Below, one piece after another: positions 1-9,024 of a stretch of 64,000 bases of DNA; position 1 is the stretch's first letter; every line of letters begins with the position of its first letter. This stretch comes from RYN-428 sp035551995. Lineage in GTDB: Bacteria > Planctomycetota > Phycisphaerae > Tepidisphaerales > Tepidisphaeraceae. The translations under genes were made by a program, and so were the position numbers. Below the pieces are notes generated by a model. That model saw nothing but the letters and a program-made list of their open reading frames with translations, made no database searches and was not told where the DNA came from. Location of the stretch: positions 15,493 to 79,492 of the forward strand of contig DASZME010000067.1 of assembly GCA_035551995.1 (NCBI GenBank), written 5' to 3'.

Positions 1-3000
1 ACGGATATTTTCCCGGAGATCAACATCCCGGTGGTCGCCGTCGTCTGGACCTATAACGGCATGAGCGCCGACGAAATTCAAAACCGGATCGTGGCGCTCC
101 ACGAACGGCAACTCGCTTCGCTGGTGGATGATATTCAGCGGATCGAGGCGAACAGCTACGACGGCGTCGGCGTCATCAAGGTTTATTTGAACGAGGGGGC
201 CGACGTCAGCCGGGCGGTGTCGCAGCTCGGGAGCAGCGCGCTGGTGGTGCTCAAGTACATGCCGCGAAACATCACGCCCCCGCTGATCCTTCGCTACGGC
301 GCCACCGACGTTCCGATCATCCAGCTGAGCGTCACCAGCGATTCTCTTACCGACACCCGTCTGAACGACCTGGGCCAAAACGTGATTCGTCCCGATCTTG
401 CGGTGGTTCAGGGCGCCTCGGTTCCGTATCCGTATGGCGGAAAGCCGCGCGTCATCATGGTCGATCTCGACCAGCAGGCCCTCCAGGCACGCGGGCTTTC
501 GCCGTCGGATGTCAGCGAGGCGCTGCAAAGGGAAAACGTCATACTCCCCTCCGGCGACATAAAGCTCGGCAGAAAAGATTATCCGGTCTCGATGAACAAC
601 AGCCCGGATCTCATCGCTTCGCTCAACCGATTTCCCATTAAGCAAGTACAGGACAAAACAATTTACATACGCGACGTCGCGCATGTCCATGACGGCTTTC
701 AGGTGCAAACCAATTCCGTCTCTCAAAACGGCCGGCCCGCCGGGCTGATGATGATCCGCAAGACCGGCGACAGCTCCACGCTGGCCGTCGTCAATGGCGT
801 TAAAAAGACTCTCCCGAGCATTCGCCGGTCCATGCCCGCGGGCGTTTCCATCAAGCCGATCTTCGACCAATCCATCTTCGTTAAAGCCGCCTTGAACAGC
901 GTGGTGATGGGCGGAACGATGGCCGCGGGGCTGACGGCGCTGATGATTCTTTTGTTTCTGGGAAACTGGAAGCTGACGCTGATCATTCTCGTCACCATCC
1001 CCCTCTCGATCATCGCCGCCATTCTCGTCATGTACTGCGCCGGCCAGACGCTGAACACCATGACGCTCGGCGGGTTCGCGCTGGCGGTCGGGATTCTGGT
1101 CGATAACGGAACGGTCGTCATCGAAAACATCGAACGGCATCTGGGCAAGGGGGAGGAACTCGAATCGTCGATCGTCAACGGCGGCGCGGAGATCGGCGTT
1201 CCCACGCTTCTGTCCACGCTGTCGATCTGCATCGTCTTCGTGCCGGTATTCCTGCTCCAGGGAACGGCGAAATATCTGTTTTCCCCATTGTCGATGTCGG
1301 TCTGCATCGCGCTCCTCGCGAGCCTGATCCTTTCATTCACGCTCGTTCCGGTTTTGTTCAAGTATCTTTTGCGCTCGAATCTCAAGGCGCGCGGGAATCG
1401 CGGCGGCGCCCACGAAATGGGACGGCGCCGCGCAAAAAATCCCTTCCTTCGCATCCATTTCGCGTTCGATCGCGCCTTCAACGCCTTTCGCGATTTCTAC
1501 CGAAACGCCGTGTCATGGTCGCTGGCGCGGGCGTGGATTACGGGCGGCTTTTTCGTGCTCTTCATCGGCTTTTCGTTTTTGCTGTTCCCGGGCCTGGGAA
1601 TGGATTTTTTCCCGCAGGTGGACGCCGGCCAGATGCGCCTGCACGTTCGCGCTCCGCCCGGGACGCGAATCGAGCAAACCCAGGACTATTTCGCGCAGGT
1701 CGAAGCCGACGTCCGCAAGTTGATCGGCAACGACCAGATCGACGTGATTCTCGACAACATCGGCCTGCCTTACAGCGGCATCAACATCGCGTTAAGCGAT
1801 TCGGCGACGATCGGGCCAATGGACGGCGAGATTCTGATCGCGCTGAAGAAAAAACACACTCCGACCGCCGCCCACGCCGCCACGCTGCGGCGCGAGTTGC
1901 CGAAGCGTTTTTCCGATTTGCGGTTTTTCTTCCAGCCCGCCGACATCGTCAATCAGGTCTTGAACTTCGGCCAACCGGCGCCGATCGACATTCGCGTGAC
2001 CGGCGCCGACTCCGAGGCCGATTTTGAACTGGCTTCAAAGCTGGTGAAAGATCTGAATCGGATACCGGGCGTCGTGGACGCTCACGTTTTTCAGGTGCCT
2101 GACGTTCCGTCTTTGAAGATCGCGGTGGATCGGGACATGGCCGAGCAGGTCGGGCTCAGCCAGCGTAACGCCGCCGAAAGCGTGCTGGTCGCCTTGAATT
2201 CCAGCGCGCAGGTTTCGCCGAATTTCTGGCTCGATTTGCGCAACAACGTCAGTTATCCGCTGGTGGTTCAAACGCCCACCTATCGGATTCATTCGATGCA
2301 GGATTTGAAGACGCTGCCTCTCGCCACCGGCAAAATCAGCCAGGGGGAGTTGCTGATGAACCTTGCCAGTTTCACCCGCGGCAAGATACCGATGGTTGCC
2401 TCGCAGTTGAATATCCGCGCGGTGTTCGACGTCAACGCCGACGTGCAGGGGCGCGATCTGAAAAGCGCCGCCGACGAGATCAACAAGGTCATCGCCGCCG
2501 ATCGACCGGACAAAATTAAGGCCATCACGGTGAAACTCTCCGGGCAGGTTCAAACGATGCGCGAAAGTTTTTCCGGATTGTTTTCGGGAATGGGACTGGC
2601 CGTCGTGCTGGTCTATCTGCTGATGGTCATTAACTTTCAAAGCTGGCTCGACCCGCTGATTGTTTTGATGGCGGTTCCGGCGGCGCTGGCGGGCGTGATC
2701 TGGATGCTCTTCCTCACGCAAACGCATATCAGCGTGCCGGCCCTGATGGGCACGTTGATGTGCATCGGTCTCGCGACGGCAAACAGCATTCTCGTCGTGA
2801 CCTTCGCCAATCAAAGAATGGAAGCGGGCGATAACCCGTTGACGGCCGCCGTCGCGGCGGGTTTCACCCGTTTGCGCCCCGTGCTGATGACGGCCGGGGC
2901 CATGGTGCTCGGGATGATTCCGATGGCGCTGGGCGTCGGCGAGGGAGGCGAGCAAAATGCGCCGCTCGCCCGCGCGGTGATCGGCGGAATTTTATTCGCC

Positions 3001-3081
3001 ACCCTCGCGACGCTGATTTTTGTCCCGGCGATGTACCGGCTCCTGCGCCGGCCCGGTAAGCCAACGGCAATCAAAGGATAA
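1..3081 (+). CDS. RND efflux transporter permease, 5' end outside window
   Basis: Inner-membrane RND pump subunit that would use the proton gradient to export small molecules through a tripartite complex. The reading frame is open from base 1 and begins at TDIFPEINIPVV, which matches the conserved stretch just after the first membrane helix of RND permeases, so roughly 35 residues are missing to the left. The visible 1026 residues contain two RND halves, each with a periplasmic porter region followed by a block of hydrophobic helices (about residues 290-460 and 840-1015). The TM4 motif reads GILVDNGTVVIEN: the first relay Asp is present (about residue 368) but the second position is Asn. The adaptor gene starts 4 nt after the stop, so the two are cotranscribed. 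The substrate cannot be told from sequence. Family is certain; subfamily (HAE1-like) is an inference. Confidence 0.93.
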   Translation, partial: TDIFPEINIPVVAVVWTYNGMSADEIQNRIVALHERQLASLVDDIQRIEANSYDGVGVIKVYLNEGADVSRAVSQLGSSALVVLKYMPRNITPPLILRYGATDVPIIQLSVTSDSLTDTRLNDLGQNVIRPDLAVVQGASVPYPYGGKPRVIMVDLDQQALQARGLSPSDVSEALQRENVILPSGDIKLGRKDYPVSMNNSPDLIASLNRFPIKQVQDKTIYIRDVAHVHDGFQVQTNSVSQNGRPAGLMMIRKTGDSSTLAVVNGVKKTLPSIRRSMPAGVSIKPIFDQSIFVKAALNSVVMGGTMAAGLTALMILLFLGNWKLTLIILVTIPLSIIAAILVMYCAGQTLNTMTLGGFALAVGILVDNGTVVIENIERHLGKGEELESSIVNGGAEIGVPTLLSTLSICIVFVPVFLLQGTAKYLFSPLSMSVCIALLASLILSFTLVPVLFKYLLRSNLKARGNRGGAHEMGRRRAKNPFLRIHFAFDRAFNAFRDFYRNAVSWSLARAWITGGFFVLFIGFSFLLFPGLGMDFFPQVDAGQMRLHVRAPPGTRIEQTQDYFAQVEADVRKLIGNDQIDVILDNIGLPYSGINIALSDSATIGPMDGEILIALKKKHTPTAAHAATLRRELPKRFSDLRFFFQPADIVNQVLNFGQPAPIDIRVTGADSEADFELASKLVKDLNRIPGVVDAHVFQVPDVPSLKIAVDRDMAEQVGLSQRNAAESVLVALNSSAQVSPNFWLDLRNNVSYPLVVQTPTYRIHSMQDLKTLPLATGKISQGELLMNLASFTRGKIPMVASQLNIRAVFDVNADVQGRDLKSAADEINKVIAADRPDKIKAITVKLSGQVQTMRESFSGLFSGMGLAVVLVYLLMVINFQSWLDPLIVLMAVPAALAGVIWMLFLTQTHISVPALMGTLMCIGLATANSILVVTFANQRMEAGDNPLTAAVAAGFTRLRPVLMTAGAMVLGMIPMALGVGEGGEQNAPLARAVIGGILFATLATLIFVPAMYRLLRRPGKPTAIKG

Positions 3082-3085
3082 TGCC

Positions 3086-4339
3086 ATGGAAGAACAGCAT
3101 CATGTGCCGACGCATTTCGCCCCCCGAACCGGGCGAACGCTTGCGATCGTCGTATCGGCGGCGACGGTCCTGCTGGCCATCGGGTTTTTGATCGTCCATC
3201 ACCGCAAGGCCAGTTTTGCCGAGTCGCTGGCGTCGCAGAAAGCGTCGGCCGCCGCCGCGGCGCCGGTCGTTGACGTCGCGCGGGTAAGATATTCGGCCAA
3301 TACTGAACCGCTCACGATGCCCGGCAGCACCACGGGCTGGTATGAATCGACGATCTACGCGCGGGTGACCGGATACGTCGCCAACTGGACGGCGGACATC
3401 GGCGACCATGTCAAAAGCGGGCAGGTTCTGGCCAGGATCGACACGCCGGACCTCGACGCCCGCCTGATCGCCGCCCAGGCCAAGCTCGCCGCCGCCGAAT
3501 CCGACGTGAGCGTCGCCGAGTCGGCGGTCGCGCTCGCGAAGACCACCTACGACCGCTGGTGGAATTCGCCGATCGGCGTCGTTTCTCAACAGGAGCGCGA
3601 CGAGAAGAAGGCCGAGTACGACAGCAGCGTCGCCAAGCTGAGAGCGGCCAACGCCCAGGTCAAAATCAATCAAGCCGACGTGACAAGTCTGCTCGCGTTT
3701 ACGCAGTACAAAAACGTTACCGCTCCATTCGATGGGATCATCACGGCCCGCAAGATCGACATCGGCGATCTCGTCAGCGCCGGCAGCACGAGCGCCACCA
3801 CTTTTTTATATAGCATCGCTCAATCCGACCGCCTTCGCGTTTTCATCGACGTGCCTCAGTCGGCCAGCGCCGGGCTGAAAGTCACGATGCCTGCCGTTGT
3901 TCGCGCCGGGGAATATCCGGATCGAAAATTTTCGGGCCGTATTTCGCGCACGGCCAATTCCATCGATCCCGCTTCGCGAACCCTGCACGTGGAGGTCGAT
4001 ATCGAAAACAAAGATTTCGCGTTGGTGCCGGGCATGTATGTGCAGGTCAGCTTCAATCTCGTTCAGACGCCGTTGCTGCAGGTTCCCGCCAGTGCGCTGC
4101 TTTTTCGTGCCGCCGGTACGCAGATCGCGGTGGTCGGCGATGACGGAATCGTTCACTTTCAGAAAGTGACGATCGCCGACGACGAGGGCAATCTCGTCGA
4201 TATCGCGGGCGGCGTGGCCCCCAACGCGAACGTCGCGTTAAACCTCAGCAGTCAAATCGCCGACGGCGAGCGCGTCACCCCTTCTGAAATCGCCGTCGAC
4301 GCGCCAGCGGGGCATGGTCCGGTTTCCGCGGCCAAATAG
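3086..4339 (+). CDS. RND efflux periplasmic adaptor (HlyD/AcrA-type membrane fusion protein)
   Basis: Periplasmic adaptor that would link the preceding RND permease to an outer-membrane channel. The start at 3086 (MEEQHHVPTHF) has an AAAGGA Shine-Dalgarno about 8 nt upstream and lies 4 nt after the permease stop. A longer in-frame start exists inside the permease gene, but the closer one fits the ribosome site. The 417 residues show a single N-terminal membrane anchor (about 17-36), then a lipoyl/barrel-sandwich half motif (YARVTGYVANWTADIGDHVKSGQVLARI), an alpha-helical hairpin rich in Ala, the second lipoyl half (APFDGIITARKIDIGDLV), and beta-barrel and membrane-proximal domains. No TolC-like outer-membrane gene follows in this window, so the channel must be encoded elsewhere or upstream of the window. 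Confidence 0.92.
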   Translation: MEEQHHVPTHFAPRTGRTLAIVVSAATVLLAIGFLIVHHRKASFAESLASQKASAAAAAPVVDVARVRYSANTEPLTMPGSTTGWYESTIYARVTGYVANWTADIGDHVKSGQVLARIDTPDLDARLIAAQAKLAAAESDVSVAESAVALAKTTYDRWWNSPIGVVSQQERDEKKAEYDSSVAKLRAANAQVKINQADVTSLLAFTQYKNVTAPFDGIITARKIDIGDLVSAGSTSATTFLYSIAQSDRLRVFIDVPQSASAGLKVTMPAVVRAGEYPDRKFSGRISRTANSIDPASRTLHVEVDIENKDFALVPGMYVQVSFNLVQTPLLQVPASALLFRAAGTQIAVVGDDGIVHFQKVTIADDEGNLVDIAGGVAPNANVALNLSSQIADGERVTPSEIAVDAPAGHGPVSAAK

Positions 4340-4387
4340 ACACGCGATGGAAGCGGAGCGCTTTTCATGAATCGAAACGCCTCGCCG

Positions 4388-4432
4388 CCAGCGGCGCCGC
4401 TCGCGGGGCGTATTTCGCGACCGGCGCTCGCC
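4388..4432 (+). repeat. Degenerate copy of the dispersed REP-like hairpin repeat
   Basis: In the 210-bp gap after the adaptor gene, this stretch resembles the repeat seen intact at 8819 and 25896: a CAGCGGCGCCGC part, then CGCGGGGCGT, then TTTCGCGACCGGCGCTCG, in the same order as the family. The stem is degraded, so this is the weakest copy. Confidence 0.5.
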
Positions 4433-4549
4433 GGGCCACCGTGAGGAATCGCGATCCGCATCAAGGAACGCGGCCAAAAACCAAATTGCATTCGCAGGTC
4501 CAGTGTTATCCCGCTTTTCTTTCCCGGCGTACCCGCTACGATTTCCGCC

Positions 4550-4996
4550 ATGCTCAATCGCCTTTGCGTGTTGCTCCTCATGTTGGTCGCGGTCGGCTGC
4601 GGGCCGGAATCGCGCTCGTACAGCGTATCGGTAAAGAACGATACCGACGGTCCCCTGACGCTTAACTTGACCAAAGACGGCCCGCCGGCCGAGGCGGCGT
4701 GGGCCGCGCCGGAAGACATCGCCGACGGGCGGATCAAGGTGTCAGCCGACTCGCGGATGGGCTTCAACACGCTGCAAGCCGGCGCCACGCAGGCGGCCAA
4801 CGGAGTTTCCGGCCAATTCAATCCAGGCGTGCACGCGCTGCTTCGCGTTTATCGCGGCGGCAACCTGCAAGTCCGCGACATGCTGGCCATCAAGCCCGGA
4901 CCCAATCGCCAGGATCTGGTGCTCGCGCCCGGCGGCAATAGTTTTGTCGTCCGCGACAAGGCGGGTCAATTAAGCATCGAGCCGGCCTTCCCATGA
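4550..4996 (+). CDS. Putative lipoprotein of unknown function
   Basis: 148 residues starting MLNRLCVLLLMLVAVGC, a classic lipoprotein signal with the lipidated Cys at residue 17 (lipobox VAVGC). The mature part has no membrane segment and no motif I recognise. It is mostly short beta-type segments (SYSVSVKNDTDGPLTLNLTKDGPPAEAAW), which would fit a small envelope beta-domain. It lies between the efflux pair and the moaB-like gene, all on the same strand; the 18-nt gap to the next gene suggests cotranscription with it. Translation and lipobox are clear; the function is unknown. Confidence 0.7.
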   Translation: MLNRLCVLLLMLVAVGCGPESRSYSVSVKNDTDGPLTLNLTKDGPPAEAAWAAPEDIADGRIKVSADSRMGFNTLQAGATQAANGVSGQFNPGVHALLRVYRGGNLQVRDMLAIKPGPNRQDLVLAPGGNSFVVRDKAGQLSIEPAFP

Positions 4997-5014
4997 CTCG
5001 AAAAAAAAATTTCA

Positions 5015-5521
5015 ATGGCATACGAACAGCATATCCGCGACTCGATCCTCGCCGCCGCCCGATGCGTCGTCATTACGCTCAGCGACACCCGAACCGAAGC
5101 CACCGATACCAGCGGCCGGCGGATTCGCGAACTGCTGGCCGAGACGGGTCATGCCGTCGTTGAATATCGAATCATCCCCGATGAAGCGGACGAACTGCAC
5201 CACTTATTGACGGAGATGCTGACGCGCGGCGACATCGACGCCGTCCTGACCAACGGCGGCACAGGCGTCAGCCGGCGCGACCGCACGATCGAAGTCGTCC
5301 AGCGCCATCTCGATCAGGAACTGCCGGGGTTCGGCGAGATATTTCGGTCGCTCAGCTTCGACGAGATCGGCAGCGGCGCGATGATGAGCCGCGCGGTGGC
5401 GGGGATCGGCCGGGGAAAAGTGATTTTCGCGATGCCCGGTTCCACGCCCGCCGTCGAGTTGGCGATGAGCCGGCTCATTTTGCCCGAGTTGAAGCATCTG
5501 CTGAACGAATTACGGAAGTAA
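5015..5521 (+). CDS. moaB: Molybdenum cofactor biosynthesis protein B (MoaB/Mog family)
   Basis: Cytoplasmic enzyme of the MoaB/MogA fold that binds molybdopterin, in many bacteria adenylylating it before metal insertion. The 168-residue length is that of stand-alone MoaB. Visible family motifs are the N-terminal VITLSDTRTEATDTSG stretch, the nucleotide/pterin-binding LTNGGTGVSRRDRTIE segment near the middle, and the C-terminal IFAMPGSTPAVELAM segment. No other molybdenum cofactor gene is adjacent, so its job cannot be checked from context. MoaB and MogA are hard to separate by eye; I chose MoaB from length and from the single-domain layout. Confidence 0.9.
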   Translation: MAYEQHIRDSILAAARCVVITLSDTRTEATDTSGRRIRELLAETGHAVVEYRIIPDEADELHHLLTEMLTRGDIDAVLTNGGTGVSRRDRTIEVVQRHLDQELPGFGEIFRSLSFDEIGSGAMMSRAVAGIGRGKVIFAMPGSTPAVELAMSRLILPELKHLLNELRK

Positions 5522-5673
5522 GCGTGCGGCGATCTTGCGGGTTTAGCCGGGCCATATCGTGCGCGTTATCCGCCGTGACGGATATTTCTGAAACCGCCTG
5601 CGCCGTCCGTTCCACTAATGATTTGAATTCCGACATTTTTCACGAGAGACCAAATCACCGAACGGAACGGCAC

Positions 5674-6765
5674 ATGGAAGACACAATCAATCGTAGCCGG
5701 CTGCATCGCCTTGCGGTTTGGGTGCTCGCCGGGGCTGCAATGACTTTCGCGGGATCGATTACGCTGCACGTCACGCAGGCGGCGGCGCCGGGTGATGATC
5801 CCGGCGATCGTCCGGCGGGCCAGGGCGACCGCCGGCCCGACGCGCCGCCGGGCGACCGGCAAAACCGCGACTCGGCCGACGCCGGCCCAAGAGGCGATCG
5901 CCCGCCGCCCGGGCCACCCGGATTGCAGCGCGCCTTGGACAGTCTTGACCTGACCGCGGAACAAAAACAGAAGATCGACCCGATCGTCGAAGATTTTCAT
6001 CAACAGCAGCAGCAGGCGCGCGAAAGCTTTTTGAAGCGTATGAAAGAGTCTTTAACGCCCGAGCAATATTCGAAGCTGGAATCGGCGATGATGCGGCCGC
6101 CGGGCAATCGGCCGATGCGGGACGGCGGATCAATCCCCGGCGCCGGCCGCGACGCAACCGCTCCCGAAAATGCCCGCACCGGCCGCGATTCAAACGCGCC
6201 GGAAAATTCCCGCCCCAGCCGCCGGGCGGACAATAAGACCGCCGAGGAATCCAGCGGCGCCAAACCCGACGCCTCCCTGGGCGTTCCCGTCACTCTCACC
6301 GGCGGTTTCGACACCGATTCGCGCGATCATGGAAGGCCAGTCATCCTGATCGCGTCCGCGCTGGATGTATCGGCCGACGTCTTCCGCAAGGCGTTCAGCT
6401 TTGTCACCCCCGCTTCGGGCGGCCGACAACCCGAGCCGGCGCAGGTCAACCTGAATAAACAGGCGCTGCTCCGCAACCTCGGCCCCTACGGCGTCACCAA
6501 CGACTGGCTGGATACCGTCTCTAACTTCTACCGATACAGCGCCAGCAAAGGCGAGATGTGGCGCCACACCCCCGCCGTCGTTTACGCGACGGTTCACAAC
6601 GGCGCCGTCACCGGCTTCACGATCGCCACTCCGGGCGCGGGATATTCGTCGGCGCCGACGGTTTCGATCGCCGGGATGGAAAACGTAAATGCAATCGTGG
6701 CTCTTTCCTTTGGCGTTGACTTGGCCAAGAATGGATCGATCAAGGAAATTACCATTCGACCCTAG
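5674..6765 (+). CDS. Exported LTxxQ-motif protein with a separate C-terminal domain
   Basis: The start at 5674 (MEDTINRSRLHRL) gives 363 residues with a membrane-spanning signal sequence (about 12-36, ending near QAAA). A Pro/Asp/Arg/Gly-rich low-complexity linker follows. Then comes a helical segment with two LTxxQ-type motifs (LTAEQKQKIDPIVEDFHQQ and LTPEQYSKLESAM), the hallmark of the Spy/CpxP-like periplasmic fold. A second Pro/Asn/Arg-rich linker leads to a C-terminal domain of about 130 residues ending in GFTIATPGAGYSSAPTVSIAG. Spy/CpxP relatives sense or buffer envelope stress and metals, but the linker plus extra C-terminal domain is not the usual layout, so I do not assign a role. 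An upstream in-frame start at 5524 would add a Cys-rich stretch that does not look like a signal peptide. Confidence 0.75.
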   Translation: MEDTINRSRLHRLAVWVLAGAAMTFAGSITLHVTQAAAPGDDPGDRPAGQGDRRPDAPPGDRQNRDSADAGPRGDRPPPGPPGLQRALDSLDLTAEQKQKIDPIVEDFHQQQQQARESFLKRMKESLTPEQYSKLESAMMRPPGNRPMRDGGSIPGAGRDATAPENARTGRDSNAPENSRPSRRADNKTAEESSGAKPDASLGVPVTLTGGFDTDSRDHGRPVILIASALDVSADVFRKAFSFVTPASGGRQPEPAQVNLNKQALLRNLGPYGVTNDWLDTVSNFYRYSASKGEMWRHTPAVVYATVHNGAVTGFTIATPGAGYSSAPTVSIAGMENVNAIVALSFGVDLAKNGSIKEITIRP

Positions 6766-6784
6766 CCCCAATCAGGATGAAGCC

Positions 6785-7018
6785 ATGCCGATCTACGAAT
6801 ACACCTGCGAGAAGTGCAAAAAGAAGTTCGATCACCTTGCCCGCACGATGAGCGGCGATCATAAGGTATCCTGCCCCGAGTGCGGGTCGGCGAAGACTGC
6901 TCGAGCACTGAGCGTATTCGCCGTGGGCGGCGAGACTGGCGGAAAATCGTCGGGGGTATCGGAGGATCCAATGTGCGGCCGCTGCGGAAACGCGCCGGGT
7001 TCGTGTGGGATGGAATGA
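6785..7018 (+). CDS. FmdB-family zinc ribbon protein
   Basis: 77-residue protein beginning MPIYEYTCEKC, the typical FmdB/CxxC_CXXC_SSSS start. A four-Cys zinc ribbon is formed by Cys8, Cys11, Cys30 and Cys33 (CEKC and CPEC). The tail has the common second cluster MCGRCGNAPGSCGME. Members are small regulatory zinc proteins of poorly known function, often genome-wide single copies. It begins 19 nt after the LTxxQ gene and may be cotranscribed. The longer open frame from 6689 overlaps the preceding gene and is not needed. Confidence 0.88.
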   Translation: MPIYEYTCEKCKKKFDHLARTMSGDHKVSCPECGSAKTARALSVFAVGGETGGKSSGVSEDPMCGRCGNAPGSCGME

Positions 7019-7083
7019 TCGCGCTGGGATGAGATCTTACCGCTTGACGCGATTCCGGCTCCCTCGCCCTTTCAGGGTCTTTC

Positions 7084-7103
7084 AGAGAGAGAGAGAGAGA
7101 GAG
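7084..7103. repeat. Dinucleotide microsatellite (AG)10
   Basis: Ten uninterrupted AG units in the gap between the convergent fmdB-like and DUF1501 genes. The rest of the gap (7019-7309) holds no gene I can support. Confidence 0.9.
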
Positions 7104-7309
7104 CTGGGGTGGGCTGATGAAAATCCCGTTGAAACGTGATCTTTTCCGGCGGTCCGTCGAAGCCGATTTGTGGCGCCGGGCGTGTTCTCCCTCTCCCGGT
7201 AAGCGGCTTGTGCTCCGTAGGCTGCGCGAACTACGGGCATACAACGGTGGGCGAATTATGCCCATCCTGCGAGATTAAATCGGAAAAAAAACGCAGGCCC
7301 GTGCGTGCC

Positions 7310-8791
7310 TTACGCGATGATTTCGCGGATGACATTTCCGCTCAAATCGGTCAGGCGGTAATCACGCCCGTTAAAGCGATACGTCAGGCGCTCATGGTCG
7401 ATGCCAAGCAGGTGGAGAATCGTGGCGTGCAGATCGTGGACATCGACGCGATTTTCGACGGCTTTGTATCCGAATTCGTCGGTGGCGCCGTGATGAACGC
7501 CGCCTTTGACGCCGCCGCCGGCCATCCAGAGAGTGAAGGCGTTGGGGTTGTGGTCACGGCCGATGGAGCCTTGCGAATCGCTGGTCCGGCCAAACTCGCC
7601 GCTCCAGATCACCAGCGTATCGTCGAGCAATCCGCGGGCTTTAAGATCGGCCAGCAGGCCGGCGGTGGGTTGATCGGTGGCTTTGCCGCAGGAGCGGTGG
7701 TTGGTTTCGATGTTGCTGTGAGCGTCCCATGGAACGTCCCCGACGCTGCCGTCGCCGCCGACGCCTCGGCCGGCGAAAATCTGCACGAAGCGCACGCCCC
7801 GCTCGACAAGCCGCCGGGCCGTGAGACATTGCTTGGCGAACACGTCGCACTCTTTGTTGTTTACGCCATACAGGGCTTTGGTCGCGGGGGATTCGTTGGC
7901 GATATCAAACGCCTCGGGGGCCGAGGTTTGCATGCGATAGGCAAGCTCGAAACTTTCGATGCGGGCGGTCAGTTCCGTTTCCAGTTGATGATGGTCGCGA
8001 TGCTCGCGATTCACCTGGCCGAGAAGATCGAGTTGCGAGCGCTGCTGGGCATCGGTCAGCGTTTGCAGGCGATCGAGATCGGCGATCGGTTTGGGATTGC
8101 GCGAATCGATGGCCAGGGCCTGATAATTTTTCGGCAGAAATCCGGCCGACCAGATGGCGTCTTCGCCGCGCGGCTTGGTTTCGTGCATGACGACGAACGC
8201 CGGGAGATTCTGGCTCTGCGTGCCCAGGCCGTACGTGATCCACGACCCCATGCACGGCCGACCCGGCCGCATGACGCCCGACCCGATTTCAAAGGCGCCG
8301 GGGGCGTGGTTGTTTGCCTTGGTATATGCCGAGTGAATGAACGCCATGTCATCGACGTGCTTGGCGGTGTGGGGGAGAATTTCCGAAACCCAGCTTCCCG
8401 AATCGCCATGCTGCTTGAAAGCGAACGGCGATTTGAGGATTTTTCCGCTGGTGGTGAAGAACCCGGTTTTCGGGTCGGCGCCGGCGAGGGGTTGGCCGGA
8501 CCGTTTTTGCAACTCGGGCTTGTAATCGAAGGTATCGACCTGCGACGGGCTGCCGGTCATGAAAAGCCAGATGACGGCTTTGGCCCTGGGATGAAAATGC
8601 GGCGCTTTGGGCGCCATCGGATTGGCCGGAGCCGCTTCCGGCAACGCGCCGCGCGCGGCGGAAAGCATCCCCTGCTGGTGGAGCATTTGCGTAAAAGCGA
8701 GAGTCCCAGCCCCCATCCCGGCCCGCCGAAGAAAGCCGCGGCGGGTGGGCGTGGGAAGTATCAGCGACGGATAAAGAGGTTTCGTGTCCAT
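7310..8791 (-). CDS. DUF1501 domain protein with Tat signal
   Basis: 493 residues. The N-terminus has a twin-arginine export signal (RRGFLRRAGMGAGTLAF, Arg17-Arg18), so the protein is exported folded. The rest matches the DUF1501 family, related to the alkaline-phosphatase/sulfatase fold: AVIWLFMTGSPSQVDTFDYK near the start, FEIGSGVMRPGRPCMGSW in the middle, and a GEFGRTSDSQGSIGRDHNP segment near residue 410 followed by HDLHATILHLLGIDHERLTY at the C-terminus. In planctomycetes this gene normally follows a DUF1553/DUF1549 cytochrome protein, as it does here. The pair is very often multiplied in these genomes and is thought to act on sulfated or complex carbohydrates, but the substrate is unknown. 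Confidence 0.92.
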   Translation of the reverse strand: MDTKPLYPSLILPTPTRRGFLRRAGMGAGTLAFTQMLHQQGMLSAARGALPEAAPANPMAPKAPHFHPRAKAVIWLFMTGSPSQVDTFDYKPELQKRSGQPLAGADPKTGFFTTSGKILKSPFAFKQHGDSGSWVSEILPHTAKHVDDMAFIHSAYTKANNHAPGAFEIGSGVMRPGRPCMGSWITYGLGTQSQNLPAFVVMHETKPRGEDAIWSAGFLPKNYQALAIDSRNPKPIADLDRLQTLTDAQQRSQLDLLGQVNREHRDHHQLETELTARIESFELAYRMQTSAPEAFDIANESPATKALYGVNNKECDVFAKQCLTARRLVERGVRFVQIFAGRGVGGDGSVGDVPWDAHSNIETNHRSCGKATDQPTAGLLADLKARGLLDDTLVIWSGEFGRTSDSQGSIGRDHNPNAFTLWMAGGGVKGGVHHGATDEFGYKAVENRVDVHDLHATILHLLGIDHERLTYRFNGRDYRLTDLSGNVIREIIA

Positions 8792-8818
8792 TTTAGTAAC
8801 TGCTTCCAGGAACTCTTA

Positions 8819-8948
8819 GTTTAGCGGCCCCGCTTGCGGGGCGTGGACCGCCGTTCCGTTCCTTAAGAAAGATCGCGACATCGCCGACAAACAAAATCCG
8901 CACTCCGCGCCCCCGCAGGTCCGCGCCCCGCAAGCGGGGCCGCTAAAC
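8819..8948. repeat. Two REP-like repeats in inverted orientation between DUF1553 and DUF1501
   Basis: The 25-nt arm at 8819-8843 (starts GTTTAGCGGCCCC) is the exact reverse complement of 8924-8948. Allowing one mismatch the match extends to about 31 nt per arm (GCGGGGCGTGGACC against GCGGGGCGCGGACC). Each arm is one copy of the dispersed repeat with its own small hairpin GCCCCGCTTGCGGGGC. The two arms could also pair with each other and fold the roughly 80 nt between them. The pair lies in the 233-nt spacer of a probable two-gene operon. Confidence 0.9.
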
Positions 8949-9024
8949 TGGGAAACATAAACCAGGAAAAATCCTCGCGCCTCTTCGCGATTCTCGAAGG
9001 CGGCGCCGATCGACGATCGACCGG

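Noticed and set aside
7084..7103. (AG)10 tract as a phase-variation site
   Set aside because: It lies between convergent gene ends, not in a coding region or promoter, so a switch is unlikely.
7136..8824. Open frame of 562 codons on the plus strand opposite the DUF1501 gene
   Set aside because: It is the antisense of a clear Tat-signal DUF1501 protein. The amino-acid pattern is Arg/Gly/Asp-rich without motifs, as expected from GC-rich antisense frames.
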